From positions 1-10,668 of the forward strand of contig CANQLN010000027.1 of the NCBI GenBank assembly GCA_947624695.1: DNA of 10,668 nt, in the 5' to 3' direction. Source of the DNA: an uncultured Bacilli bacterium (GTDB lineage Bacteria > Bacillota_I > Bacilli_A > RF39 > UBA660). How positions within the stretch are numbered: the stretch's first letter is position 1; each line of letters opens with the position of its first letter. Below the pieces are notes generated by a model, which worked only from the letters and a program-made list of their open reading frames with translations, was not told the DNA's origin and did not search any database. Below, one piece after another: positions 1 through 6,294 of the stretch. A program made the position numbers and the translations under genes.

Positions 1-170
1 AAGATGAAGCATTTGTAAGAGCCTTAAGAGAGCGAGAAGCTTATAAGAATGGAGTAAAGAATACAGCCATTTCGATGTTAAAAGATAAAGTTCCTTTAGC
101 TAAAATAGCTCAATATACTAATTTAAGTATAAAAGAGTTAAAAAAATTAAAAAAGTCTTATAATTTTTAG
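1..170 (+). CDS. C-terminal fragment, probable Rpn/PD-(D/E)XK transposase-family nuclease
   Basis: Only the last 55 codons are inside the window; the reading frame has codons starting at 3 and ends with TAG at 168-170. The segment is a charged helix (ALREREAYKNGV, residues 7-18 of the fragment) followed by a short helix-turn-helix-like unit, LAKIAQYTNLSIKELKKLKK. This layout is what one sees at the C-terminus of Rpn-type recombination-promoting nucleases and related PD-(D/E)XK transposase-family proteins, which typically end in a Glu/Lys-rich helix and then 'IAKITGLSIEEIEKL'. The catalytic nuclease domain lies upstream and cannot be seen, so activity and intactness are unknown. The same tail also occurs in other proteins with a Hin/HTH-like end, so the family call is tentative. 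A terminator overlaps the stop codon and separates this gene from the next operon. Confidence 0.5.
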   Translation, partial: DEAFVRALREREAYKNGVKNTAISMLKDKVPLAKIAQYTNLSIKELKKLKKSYNF

Positions 171-190
171 CGAAATATTTCGCTTTTTTT
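169..190 (+). terminator. Palindromic intrinsic terminator
   Basis: Bases 169-184 are a perfect 16-base palindrome (AGCGAAAT/ATTTCGCT) followed by an unbroken T tract to 190. As RNA it would fold to a 6-bp stem with a 4-base ATAT loop. Its first two bases are the last two of the upstream TAG stop codon, so the gene and its terminator are fused. Confidence 0.75.
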
Positions 191-191
191 C

Positions 192-221
192 TTGATACTA
201 AAGTACTAGTTATGGTAATAT
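192..221 (+). promoter_or_regulatory. Probable promoter of the envelope operon
   Basis: A TTGATA -35 element (192-197) is followed, after an 18-base spacer, by TAATAT (216-221), preceded by the TGn extended -10 signature (213-215). The predicted transcript start near 228 leaves a leader of about 29 bases containing the GGAG ribosome-binding site at 246-249, seven bases before the ATG at 257. The preceding terminator makes a new promoter here necessary. In AT-rich DNA -10-like hexamers are common, so the exact boxes are uncertain. Confidence 0.5.
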
Positions 222-256
222 TTTAATGTGAGAAAATAAGATGTTGGAGTTGTAGT

Positions 257-1297
257 ATGAAAGTATTAAAAGGTATAGGTAAATTTTTTAGTTTTATAGG
301 AGTTTTTTTATTAGTTTTAATAATTAGTATCTATTGTATAGGGCTTATATTTTGCTATGGACCCAGTGTTCATGCTAGAAATTTATTTGTTACAACTTTA
401 CTAGAAACTGGGCAAATGAAATTTGCGGTTAAACTTTTTATGAGTGATGCTAAAGTAAAAGAAATAGTTGATAGTAATAAAATGGAAGTTTTTGATGAAG
501 AAATTGATAATACTTTAATTAATACCGAAAGTGAAATAGATAAAAATGGCATTGAACTTAAAGAAATAATGGGTTCAACTTATATGGCCAAAATGATTAT
601 TGTTAATGATCCTGCTAGAGTAAAACTGGCTACTATTTATGATGGCTCTTGGAAAGAATATGGTGTTACTTTAGATAAACTAGTAAATAATGCTGATGCT
701 TTTGCAGGTGTTAATGGAGGTCTTTATTATTCTGATAGTAATAAGGGAGGAAGACCTCTTGGTTTAGTAGTTAGAGAAGGAAATATTGAATACAATAATC
801 CATCTGGTATCGTCGGAATGCATTTAGTTGGTTTTAATGAAGATAATCTTTTAAAAATAATTGATTTAAGTGGTAAAAATGCTAGTGAAGTAGAAAATGT
901 GATAAAGGAAGAAAAGATAAGAGATGCGGTAGCTTTTCAAGAAGAAGCGAGTGATGCTAATAACCATTTTGTTAAATTAATTATTAATGGTGAAGAACGA
1001 AATGTCGTGGGTTCTGGAAGTGGTGCTAACCCAAGAACCGCTATTGGGCAAAGAAGTGATGGAGCTGTCTTAATTTTAGTAACTGATGGAAGAGGAGCTA
1101 ATGGTCATTTAGGAGCCACCGCTTCGGATTTAATTGAAATTATGAGTGAATATGGGGCTGTTAATGCCGCTAATATTGATGGGGGATCATCATCTAGTAT
1201 GTATTATGATGGCCATTATGAAATGACTTCCGTTACCCTTTATTATTCTAATTCATCATGGCGTCTTCCGACCGGATTTGTGGTAGAAAAGAGGTAA
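257..1297 (+). CDS. Membrane-anchored phosphodiester glycosidase (NAGPA-domain) protein
   Basis: This 346-residue protein has one N-terminal membrane segment (about residues 10-34, probably an uncleaved anchor) and an extracellular phosphodiester glycosidase domain (NAGPA/DUF2233 family) from about 105 to the end. Diagnostic motifs are visible in order: GVNGG (151-155), NPRTAIG (258-264), VTDGRG (275-280), NIDGGSSSSM (306-315) and the closing RLPTGFVV (336-343). In the mammalian enzyme this fold removes GlcNAc from a phosphodiester; bacterial members are linked to exopolysaccharide or wall-glycan metabolism, and the natural substrate here is unknown. The ATG at 257 has GGAG at 246-249 and begins directly with the Lys-rich start of the signal anchor. 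It is first in an operon with a glycosyltransferase and a lipid phosphatase, which supports a role in processing a phosphodiester-linked surface glycan. The family assignment is firm; the substrate is inference. Confidence 0.88.
   Translation: MKVLKGIGKFFSFIGVFLLVLIISIYCIGLIFCYGPSVHARNLFVTTLLETGQMKFAVKLFMSDAKVKEIVDSNKMEVFDEEIDNTLINTESEIDKNGIELKEIMGSTYMAKMIIVNDPARVKLATIYDGSWKEYGVTLDKLVNNADAFAGVNGGLYYSDSNKGGRPLGLVVREGNIEYNNPSGIVGMHLVGFNEDNLLKIIDLSGKNASEVENVIKEEKIRDAVAFQEEASDANNHFVKLIINGEERNVVGSGSGANPRTAIGQRSDGAVLILVTDGRGANGHLGATASDLIEIMSEYGAVNAANIDGGSSSSMYYDGHYEMTSVTLYYSNSSWRLPTGFVVEKR
1291..1294 (+). promoter_or_regulatory. Ribosome-binding site that fixes the start at 1300
   Basis: GAGG sits five bases before the ATG at 1300 and abuts the TAA stop of the preceding gene (1295-1297). 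No comparable site precedes the alternative in-frame ATG at 1258. Confidence 0.65.
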
Positions 1298-1299
1298 CT

Positions 1300-2439
1300 A
1301 TGAAAAGATTAATGCGTAAATGGCAAAGAAAAAGTTTATATAAAAAGTCTTTAATCTTATTTACAATTCTCCTTTTAATATTATCAGGAATCTTACTTAC
1401 TTATGTTTATAATAGTATGGTTTTGTATGAAAGAAATTTAGTCGATAATTATATTAAATATTTAGCCACTAGTGGTAAAATAACAGATAATATTAGTGAT
1501 GATTTATTTGTGGTAAGTAAATATGAAAAAAATAATGCCAAAATAACGGATGGCTTAAAAAAAGTTTTTAAAAATAATGATTTAAAAATTAAGAAAAATA
1601 GTAAATTAAGTAATAGCGATATTTATGCTTATGATTTATATAATGATGATTTACTTATTAGTACCGTTTCTCTAAAAAGTGTCAATAGTTATAAAAGGAT
1701 GGCTATTTTAACTATTGAAGAGTGGAATGTTGAAGATATTAAAACTTATTTTGATAAAGGTATATATAGTTATGAAATAAGTGTTCCTAGTAATTATAAA
1801 GTAGTTATAAATGGCCAAACTTTAGAAGATGATGCTTTAACTAGTGAAGGGGATGTTTCTGGTTTAGAACGATTAACTGAATATATTGAAATTGAAAAAA
1901 GTAAAACATATAACGTTAATAATTTAGTTTATAAACCTGAAATAAAGATATATGATGAAAACAATCAAGAAGTTAAATATGAAGTTAAAGATGGGCAAAT
2001 TAAAGTAGTAAAAGAATTTAAAAAATTTAAAACTTTAGAAGAAGCCCAAAGTTTAATTAAAGATAATTTTGATATTATGGCTTTTGCTAAAAATTATAGT
2101 TTATTTTTGACGGATGATTTAGTGGGTAGTTATCATGGCTTTAGTACACTCCTACCTTATTTAATTAAAGACTCTTATATGTATCAAATGGCTTATAATT
2201 GGTCGCATAATGTTGATATAACTTTTGTGAGTTCTCATCGTTTAAAGAATCCGGTTTTCACTAATGAAAAATTAGAAAACTTTGTGATATATAATGATAA
2301 GGCCTTTAGTGTGGAAGTATATCTTGAAAAAAATATGGTCGTAAGTGGTAAAGATAAACAAGATATTATGCATGATAGATTATATTTTATCTATTATGAA
2401 GGTGGTTATAAATTAGTTAATATGGAAGCCATAAAATAA
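1300..2439 (+). CDS. Single-pass membrane protein of unknown function
   Basis: I do not recognise this 379-residue protein. It has a basic N-terminus (MKRLMRKWQRK), one membrane segment at about 17-37, and a long extracellular part without cysteine. The part at about 155-205 (YSYEISVPSNYKVVINGQTL) resembles the small beta domains found in TcaA-like and PEGA-like surface proteins that carry a 'V.iNG..l' turn. The part at about 250-379 reads like an NTF2-like alpha/beta domain, with a helical start (DIMAFAKNYSLFLTDD) and later strands ending in FIYYEGGYKLVNMEAI. Both readings are weak. An in-frame ATG exists 14 codons upstream at 1258, but it lies inside the preceding gene; the start at 1300 has GAGG at 1291-1294 and gives a normal Lys/Arg-first membrane anchor. 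The gap to the preceding stop is two bases, so it is part of the envelope operon. A role in glycan assembly or surface attachment is a guess from context. Confidence 0.8.
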   Translation: MKRLMRKWQRKSLYKKSLILFTILLLILSGILLTYVYNSMVLYERNLVDNYIKYLATSGKITDNISDDLFVVSKYEKNNAKITDGLKKVFKNNDLKIKKNSKLSNSDIYAYDLYNDDLLISTVSLKSVNSYKRMAILTIEEWNVEDIKTYFDKGIYSYEISVPSNYKVVINGQTLEDDALTSEGDVSGLERLTEYIEIEKSKTYNVNNLVYKPEIKIYDENNQEVKYEVKDGQIKVVKEFKKFKTLEEAQSLIKDNFDIMAFAKNYSLFLTDDLVGSYHGFSTLLPYLIKDSYMYQMAYNWSHNVDITFVSSHRLKNPVFTNEKLENFVIYNDKAFSVEVYLEKNMVVSGKDKQDIMHDRLYFIYYEGGYKLVNMEAIK

Positions 2440-2448
2440 GGAAGTGAT
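2438..2448 (+). promoter_or_regulatory. Near-perfect Shine-Dalgarno site that fixes the GTG start at 2453
   Basis: AAGGAAGTGAT differs by one base from the full anti-16S complement AAGGAGGTGAT. It overlaps the preceding stop codon (TAA, 2437-2439) and ends four bases before the GTG at 2453. An earlier in-frame GTG at 2444 lies inside this site and so cannot be the real start. Confidence 0.7.
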
Positions 2449-2452
2449 AAGA

Positions 2453-3493
2453 GTGAACAATATATTTGTCGTTATTCCGACATTAGATCCTGATGAAGAA
2501 ATAATGGAGAAATTTATTCAAGAATTAAAGAAAAAATTTAAACATATTTTAGTTATTAATGATGGGAGTAAAGATATTCATGATGCTTTCTTTAAAAAAT
2601 TAGAAAAAGAAGGTATTGAAGTATTTTTACATTATAAAAATTTAGGTAAAGGAAGAGCTTTAAAAAATGCTTTTAATTATTTACTTAATAACTATAGTAA
2701 TATTGAAGGAGTTGTTACAGCGGATTGTGATGGCCAACATAGTGTGAAAGATATTGAAAAAATTGCCCATGAAGTTATTAAAAATAAAGATAAATTAATT
2801 TTAGGAGTGCGCAATTTTCATAAAGAAAATGTGCCTTCTAAAAGTAAATTTGGTAATATTATTACTCGAAATATTTTTAAAATTTTTATTGGTTTAAATA
2901 TTAGTGATACTCAAACAGGACTTCGGGGTTTAAGTAAAGAATTATTATATAAATTTATGGATTTACAAGGGGAAAGATATGAATATGAAACTAATATGTT
3001 AATAGCCACTAAAGATGAAAATATTCCGATTAAAGAAGTTGAAATAGAAACTATTTATTTAAATAGTAATACGAATAGTCATTTTAATCCTTTATTAGAT
3101 TCGATTATGATTTATCGTCTTTTTATGAAATATTTTTTAGCAGCTTTTAGTTCTTTCTTACTAGATATTATTATCTTTGGTAGTTTTTTAGGTCTTTTAG
3201 ATATTCATTCTAAAATTTTAGCAGCCACTATTTTTGCCCGCATTATTTCTTCGGTTTACAATTATATTATTAATGCTAATTTAGTTTTTAAAAACATGAA
3301 TATTTTAACTTTAATTAAATATTATATATTAGTCATTATTCAAATGTTTATTAGTGGTTGCTTTGTTACCTATTTCTTTAATTTATTCCATATTAATGTA
3401 ATTTTAATTAAAGTATTTGTTGATTTTATCTTATGGATTATTAATTTAATTATTTTAAGAGAATTTATATTTAAGGTGAAAAATGAAGAATAA
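2453..3493 (+). CDS. GT2 glycosyltransferase fused to a GtrA-like membrane domain
   Basis: This protein of 346 residues (GTG start) is a cytoplasmic GT-A domain joined to a four-helix membrane domain. The N-terminal part shows the family-2 signatures VVIPTLDPDEE (6-16), INDGS (35-39), NLGKGRAL (63-70), the metal-binding DCDGQ (DxD at 91-93) and SDTQTGLRG (151-159), as in dolichol-phosphate-mannose synthase-like and GtrB/CsbB-like enzymes that move a nucleotide-linked sugar onto a polyprenyl phosphate. Residues about 226-342 resemble GtrA, with four hydrophobic helices and an ARIISSVYNYIINANLVFK segment (262-280); GtrA proteins are thought to help flip lipid-linked sugars. The fusion of transferase and flippase-like parts is known in Firmicutes. 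The donor sugar and acceptor cannot be told. It overlaps the following PAP2 gene by 11 bases. The fit to a surface-glycan role is strong. Confidence 0.87.
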   Translation: MNNIFVVIPTLDPDEEIMEKFIQELKKKFKHILVINDGSKDIHDAFFKKLEKEGIEVFLHYKNLGKGRALKNAFNYLLNNYSNIEGVVTADCDGQHSVKDIEKIAHEVIKNKDKLILGVRNFHKENVPSKSKFGNIITRNIFKIFIGLNISDTQTGLRGLSKELLYKFMDLQGERYEYETNMLIATKDENIPIKEVEIETIYLNSNTNSHFNPLLDSIMIYRLFMKYFLAAFSSFLLDIIIFGSFLGLLDIHSKILAATIFARIISSVYNYIINANLVFKNMNILTLIKYYILVIIQMFISGCFVTYFFNLFHINVILIKVFVDFILWIINLIILREFIFKVKNEE

Positions 3494-4097
3494 AAAAAAT
3501 ATTTTAATACTTATCTTAGGACTTATTTTAATTATCTTAACTATTTTAATCTGTTTAGGTTACACCGAAAGTTTTGATACTTTTTGTTATAATTTAGTTA
3601 CCTTGAATATGAATGATACATGGACTAATATTTTTAAAGTTATTACTTTTTTAGGAAGTACTTTATTTATTGTTTTAGCTGGTATTTTCTTCTTCGTTTT
3701 CTTTCTTTTAAAAGGAGAAAAAAATAAAAGTTTTCTTATTAGTGGGACCCTAATCATTTCCACTATTTTAAATAATTTAATTAAAATAATTATTAGAAGA
3801 GAACGTCCAGGAGTATTGGCTTTGGTAACGGAAAAAAGTTTTTCATACCCCAGTGGTCATATGATGGCCTCTGTTACTTTATATGGCCTTTTATATTATT
3901 TAGTTTATAAAAGTAATCTAAATAAAAAGGTAAAAATATTTTTGGAAATCATTTTAATTATTTTACCGATTTTAATTGGTATTAGTCGTATTTATCTAGG
4001 AGTTCACTTTGCCACTGATATTATTGGTGCTACCTTAGTTTCTCTAATTTTACTTTTAATTACCACAAATTTTATTGCGAAAAAGAACTGGTTATAG
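3483..4097 (+). CDS. PAP2-family membrane lipid phosphatase
   Basis: This 204-residue integral membrane protein carries all three PAP2 acid-phosphatase motifs: KIIIRRERP (Kx6RP, 101-109), SYPSGHM (PSGH, 122-126) and SRIYLGVHFATD (SRx5HxxxD, 168-179), including the expected catalytic histidines 126 and 175 and Asp179. About six hydrophobic helices surround them. Such enzymes dephosphorylate undecaprenyl diphosphate, phosphatidate or phosphatidylglycerophosphate on the outer face of the membrane; the sequence alone does not choose between these. Its position directly after a polyprenyl-phosphate-type glycosyltransferase favours recycling of the lipid carrier. The ATG at 3483 lies inside the end of that gene, with AAGGTGA at 3473-3479 as ribosome-binding site, which implies coupled translation. 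Confidence 0.9.
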   Translation: MKNKKNILILILGLILIILTILICLGYTESFDTFCYNLVTLNMNDTWTNIFKVITFLGSTLFIVLAGIFFFVFFLLKGEKNKSFLISGTLIISTILNNLIKIIIRRERPGVLALVTEKSFSYPSGHMMASVTLYGLLYYLVYKSNLNKKVKIFLEIILIILPILIGISRIYLGVHFATDIIGATLVSLILLLITTNFIAKKNWL

Positions 4098-4103
4098 TAA
4101 AAT
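4075..4103 (+). promoter_or_regulatory. Possible internal promoter for the ZnuA-like lipoprotein gene
   Basis: TTGCGA (4075-4080) and TAAAAT (4098-4103) are separated by exactly 17 bases, spanning the end of the PAP2 gene. A transcript starting near 4110 would have a short leader holding the GGTGAT site at 4116-4121. The -35 box matches only four of six positions and such pairs occur by chance in AT-rich DNA. Confidence 0.3.
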
Positions 4104-4124
4104 AGAGAAAGAATTGGTGATAGA

Positions 4125-4991
4125 ATGAAAAAAATAAAATTAGGAATAATTTTCCTTTTAACAATTTTTTTAACTTGTAGTTGTAGTTTTAAAAAGGGTA
4201 GTTTAGATAATGCGACGATATATACCACGGTTTATCCTGTTAATTATATAATTAGTTATTTGTATGGTGATGGTAGTACCATTCAAAGTATTTATCCTAA
4301 TGGGGTTGATATTGATAATTATAGTTTAACAACAAAACAAATTGAAAATTATGCTAATGGTGATTTATTTGTTTATGTGGGTTTAGGTAATGAAAAAGAA
4401 ATTGCCAAAACTTTTATTAATCAAAATAGTGATCTACTAATTATTGATGCTACTTATGGTCTTTCTTATAGTGAAGATATTAAAGAGTTATGGCTCGCTC
4501 CAAATAATTTCTTAATGCTTTGTAAAAATATTAAAAATTCTTTAAATGAATATTTAGATAATAGTTTAAAGATTAAGAGTGTTAATGATTTATATGATGA
4601 ATTATATGCCCAAGTATCATGGGTTGATGCGGAGATGCGAAATATCGCAAGAGAAGCTAAAGAAAATGATAATAATACTTTAGTAGTTACATCAAAGACC
4701 TTTAAATTTTTAGAAAATTATGGTTTTGAAGTTATTATCTTAGAAGAATTAGAAGAAAATGGGACAGAGAATGCCCTAAATGATTTAAAAAATAATTTTA
4801 AAAATGGTAAATATAATTCGATTATTAAATTAAGTAGTGAAAAAGAAAGTGAACTAGTGCAAAGTTTAGTAAAAAATTATAATGCTCAAGAAATTAATTT
4901 TAATGATATGATCACTAATGATACTACGCAAGATTATATTGCTATTCAATATGAAAATATTGCTGTTTTAAGAGAATTGTTATTAGATTAA
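4125..4991 (+). CDS. ZnuA/PsaA-like substrate-binding lipoprotein lacking the metal-binding histidines
   Basis: This 288-residue protein has a lipoprotein-type signal (hydrophobic stretch 6-17, lipobox-like TCSC with Cys20) and the layout of cluster A-I (ZnuA/PsaA) metal-binding proteins of ABC importers: TTVYPVNYIISYLYGD (34-49), a GVDIDNY turn (60-66), LFVYVGLGNEKE (81-92), LWLAPNNF (122-129), an ELYAQVSWVDAE linker helix (149-160), TSKTFKFLENYG (189-200) and DYIAIQYEN (270-278). Where family members have 'DPHxYEP' and 'DPHxWLDP', this protein has Asp64 and Glu121, and there is no histidine anywhere in it. Either it uses an acidic site for another ligand or it no longer binds metal. No permease or ATPase gene is nearby. 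GGTGAT (4116-4121) precedes the ATG. It closes the envelope operon, 27 bases after the PAP2 gene. Confidence 0.75.
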   Translation: MKKIKLGIIFLLTIFLTCSCSFKKGSLDNATIYTTVYPVNYIISYLYGDGSTIQSIYPNGVDIDNYSLTTKQIENYANGDLFVYVGLGNEKEIAKTFINQNSDLLIIDATYGLSYSEDIKELWLAPNNFLMLCKNIKNSLNEYLDNSLKIKSVNDLYDELYAQVSWVDAEMRNIAREAKENDNNTLVVTSKTFKFLENYGFEVIILEELEENGTENALNDLKNNFKNGKYNSIIKLSSEKESELVQSLVKNYNAQEINFNDMITNDTTQDYIAIQYENIAVLRELLLD

Positions 4992-5017
4992 TAACCAGAA
5001 ATTGGTTATTAATTTTT
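4988..5017 (+). terminator. Strong intrinsic terminator of the envelope operon
   Basis: A perfect 10-bp stem (4988-4997 with 5003-5012, TTAATAACCA/TGGTTATTAA) with a GAAAT loop is followed by a T run at 5013-5017. It begins within the last codon and stop of the ZnuA-like gene. Confidence 0.85.
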
Positions 5018-5028
5018 GACCTTTATTT

Positions 5029-5042
5029 TAAACAAATGTTTG
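5029..5042 (+). promoter_or_regulatory. Palindromic operator resembling a Firmicutes LexA (SOS) box
   Basis: The sequence TAAACAAATGTTTG has half-sites AAAC and GTTT around a 4-base centre. It agrees with the Bacillus SOS consensus CGAACRNRYGTTYG-type pattern at every internal position, including the RNRY centre, but lacks the outer CG flanks. It overlaps the -35 box (5040-5045) of the promoter for the radical SAM operon, where a repressor would block polymerase. The identity of the binding protein is inference from the pattern and from the DNA-repair-like gene it precedes. Confidence 0.4.
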
Positions 5043-5068
5043 ATTTATTCGAAAAAGTGCGCTATAAT
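5040..5068 (+). promoter_or_regulatory. Promoter of the radical SAM / chaperonin operon
   Basis: TTGATT (5040-5045), a 17-base spacer and a consensus TATAAT (5063-5068) form a clear sigma-A-type promoter directly after the terminator. Transcription would begin near 5075, giving a leader of only about 11 bases that starts at or in the GGTGA ribosome-binding site (5075-5079). Confidence 0.75.
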
Positions 5069-5085
5069 AATTATGGTGAAAGAAA

Positions 5086-6294
5086 ATGGAGTTAAGAGAA
5101 AAATTAATTATTCTAGCTGATAGTGCCAAATATGATGCTTCTTGTTCTTCAAGTGGTAGTCAAAGACAAGGTAATTTTGGTAATGCCCATATGGCGGGGA
5201 TTTGTCATTCTTTTTCCGCTGATGGTAGATGTATTTCTCTTTTAAAAATTCTTTTAACTAATGCTTGTATTTTTGATTGTAAATATTGCTTAAATAGAAA
5301 GAGCAATAATATTAAAAGAGCTATGTTTACTCCGGAAGAAATTTGTACCATTACCCTTAATTTTTATAAAAGAAATTATATTGAAGGCTTATTCTTAAGC
5401 TCGGGTATTATTAAAAGTCCGGATTATACAATGGAACTTTTAATTAAAACGATGGAATTATTACGTTATAAGTATCATTTTGGGGGTTATATTCATGTTA
5501 AAGCAATTCCTGGAGCTAGTGAATATAACTTACAAAGATTGGGTAAATTAGTAGATAGGATGAGTGCAAATATTGAGCTACCTACAGAATCCGGTTTAAA
5601 ATTACTGGCTCCCGATAAAAATAGTGATAAAGTGGAAAAAATTATGCATTATGTCAAAAATAAAAGAAATAAAAATTTTGTTCCGGCGGGTCAAAGTACC
5701 CAAATGATTATTGGGGCTTCTAAAGAAAGTGATTTAGATATCATGCAAAAGTCAGAAAATATGTATCATAATTATAACTTAAAAAGAGTTTTTTATTCGG
5801 CTTATATTCCAGTTAATCAAGATAAGAATTTACCTTCTTTACTAACTCCTCCTTTGAAAAGAGAAAACCGTCTTTATCAAACGGATTGGCTTCTAAGGTA
5901 CTATGGCTTTAAGGTAAGTGATATCTTAGATAAAGATAATCCTAATTTAAATATTTTAGTTGATCCTAAAGCTTCTTGGGCTTTAAAACATTTAGAAGAG
6001 TTTCCGAAAGAAATTAATAAATGCCCCTATAAAGAATTATTACAAGTTCCCGGAATTGGCGTTACCAGTGCGAAAAGAATTATGAAATCAAGACAGTATT
6101 TTAACCTCGATTTTGCCGATTTAAAAAAGATGGGTGTTGTTTTAAAAAGAGCTAAATATTTTATTACTTGTAATGGTCGCTTTAGTTTAAATAAAGATTT
6201 TTTAAATAGTCATTTTATTGAGGCTAACTTAGTTTTAGAAGATAAAAGCCCTCTTAAAGAAAATAACCATCAACTGGAGTTATTCCATGAATAA
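5086..6294 (+). CDS. Putative DNA modification/repair radical SAM protein
   Basis: This 402-residue protein matches the family described as 'putative DNA modification/repair radical SAM protein' (TIGR03916 type). The N-terminus has the typical AKYDASCSSSGSQRQ (14-28) and GICHSFSADGRCIS (38-51), then the radical SAM cluster motif CIFDCKYC (Cys61, Cys65, Cys68; CxxxCxxC) for a [4Fe-4S] cluster that cleaves S-adenosylmethionine. A QSTQMIIGAS stretch and YSAYIPVN follow in the barrel. A helix-hairpin-helix DNA-binding unit is visible at about 318-337 (LLQVPGIGVTSAKRIMKSRQ). Cysteines 20, 40 and 49 could serve another metal site. The last residues contain QLELF (396-400), a match to the bacterial sliding-clamp-binding motif. 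Substrate and reaction are unknown for the family. ATG at 5086 is preceded by GGTGA (5075-5079). It overlaps its usual partner gene by 8 bases. Confidence 0.9.
   Translation: MELREKLIILADSAKYDASCSSSGSQRQGNFGNAHMAGICHSFSADGRCISLLKILLTNACIFDCKYCLNRKSNNIKRAMFTPEEICTITLNFYKRNYIEGLFLSSGIIKSPDYTMELLIKTMELLRYKYHFGGYIHVKAIPGASEYNLQRLGKLVDRMSANIELPTESGLKLLAPDKNSDKVEKIMHYVKNKRNKNFVPAGQSTQMIIGASKESDLDIMQKSENMYHNYNLKRVFYSAYIPVNQDKNLPSLLTPPLKRENRLYQTDWLLRYYGFKVSDILDKDNPNLNILVDPKASWALKHLEEFPKEINKCPYKELLQVPGIGVTSAKRIMKSRQYFNLDFADLKKMGVVLKRAKYFITCNGRFSLNKDFLNSHFIEANLVLEDKSPLKENNHQLELFHE

Noticed and set aside
370..552. Minus-strand open frames at 370-552, 4004-4228 and 8328-8513
   Set aside because: They lie opposite well-supported genes with clear family motifs, show Ser/Leu/Phe-rich antisense-like composition, and have no recognisable domains.
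1258..1299. In-frame ATG at 1258 as start of the unknown membrane protein
   Set aside because: It lies inside the preceding gene, lacks a ribosome-binding site, and would put a polar MASSDRICGRKEV stretch before a normal basic membrane anchor. The ATG at 1300 has GAGG at good spacing.
2444..2452. GTG at 2444 as start of the glycosyltransferase
   Set aside because: This GTG is part of the near-complete Shine-Dalgarno sequence AAGGAAGTGAT, which fits the GTG at 2453.
5016..5021. TTGACC as the -35 box of the radical SAM operon
   Set aside because: It is about 41 bases from the TATAAT at 5063, far outside the usual spacing, and lies at the foot of the preceding terminator. TTGATT at 5040 has the correct 17-base spacing.
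4991..5085. Riboswitch, T-box leader or CIRCE element before the radical SAM / GroEL operon
   Set aside because: The gap is fully used by a terminator, a small palindrome and a promoter with about 11 bases of leader. No TTAGCACTC/GAGTGCTAA repeat is present.
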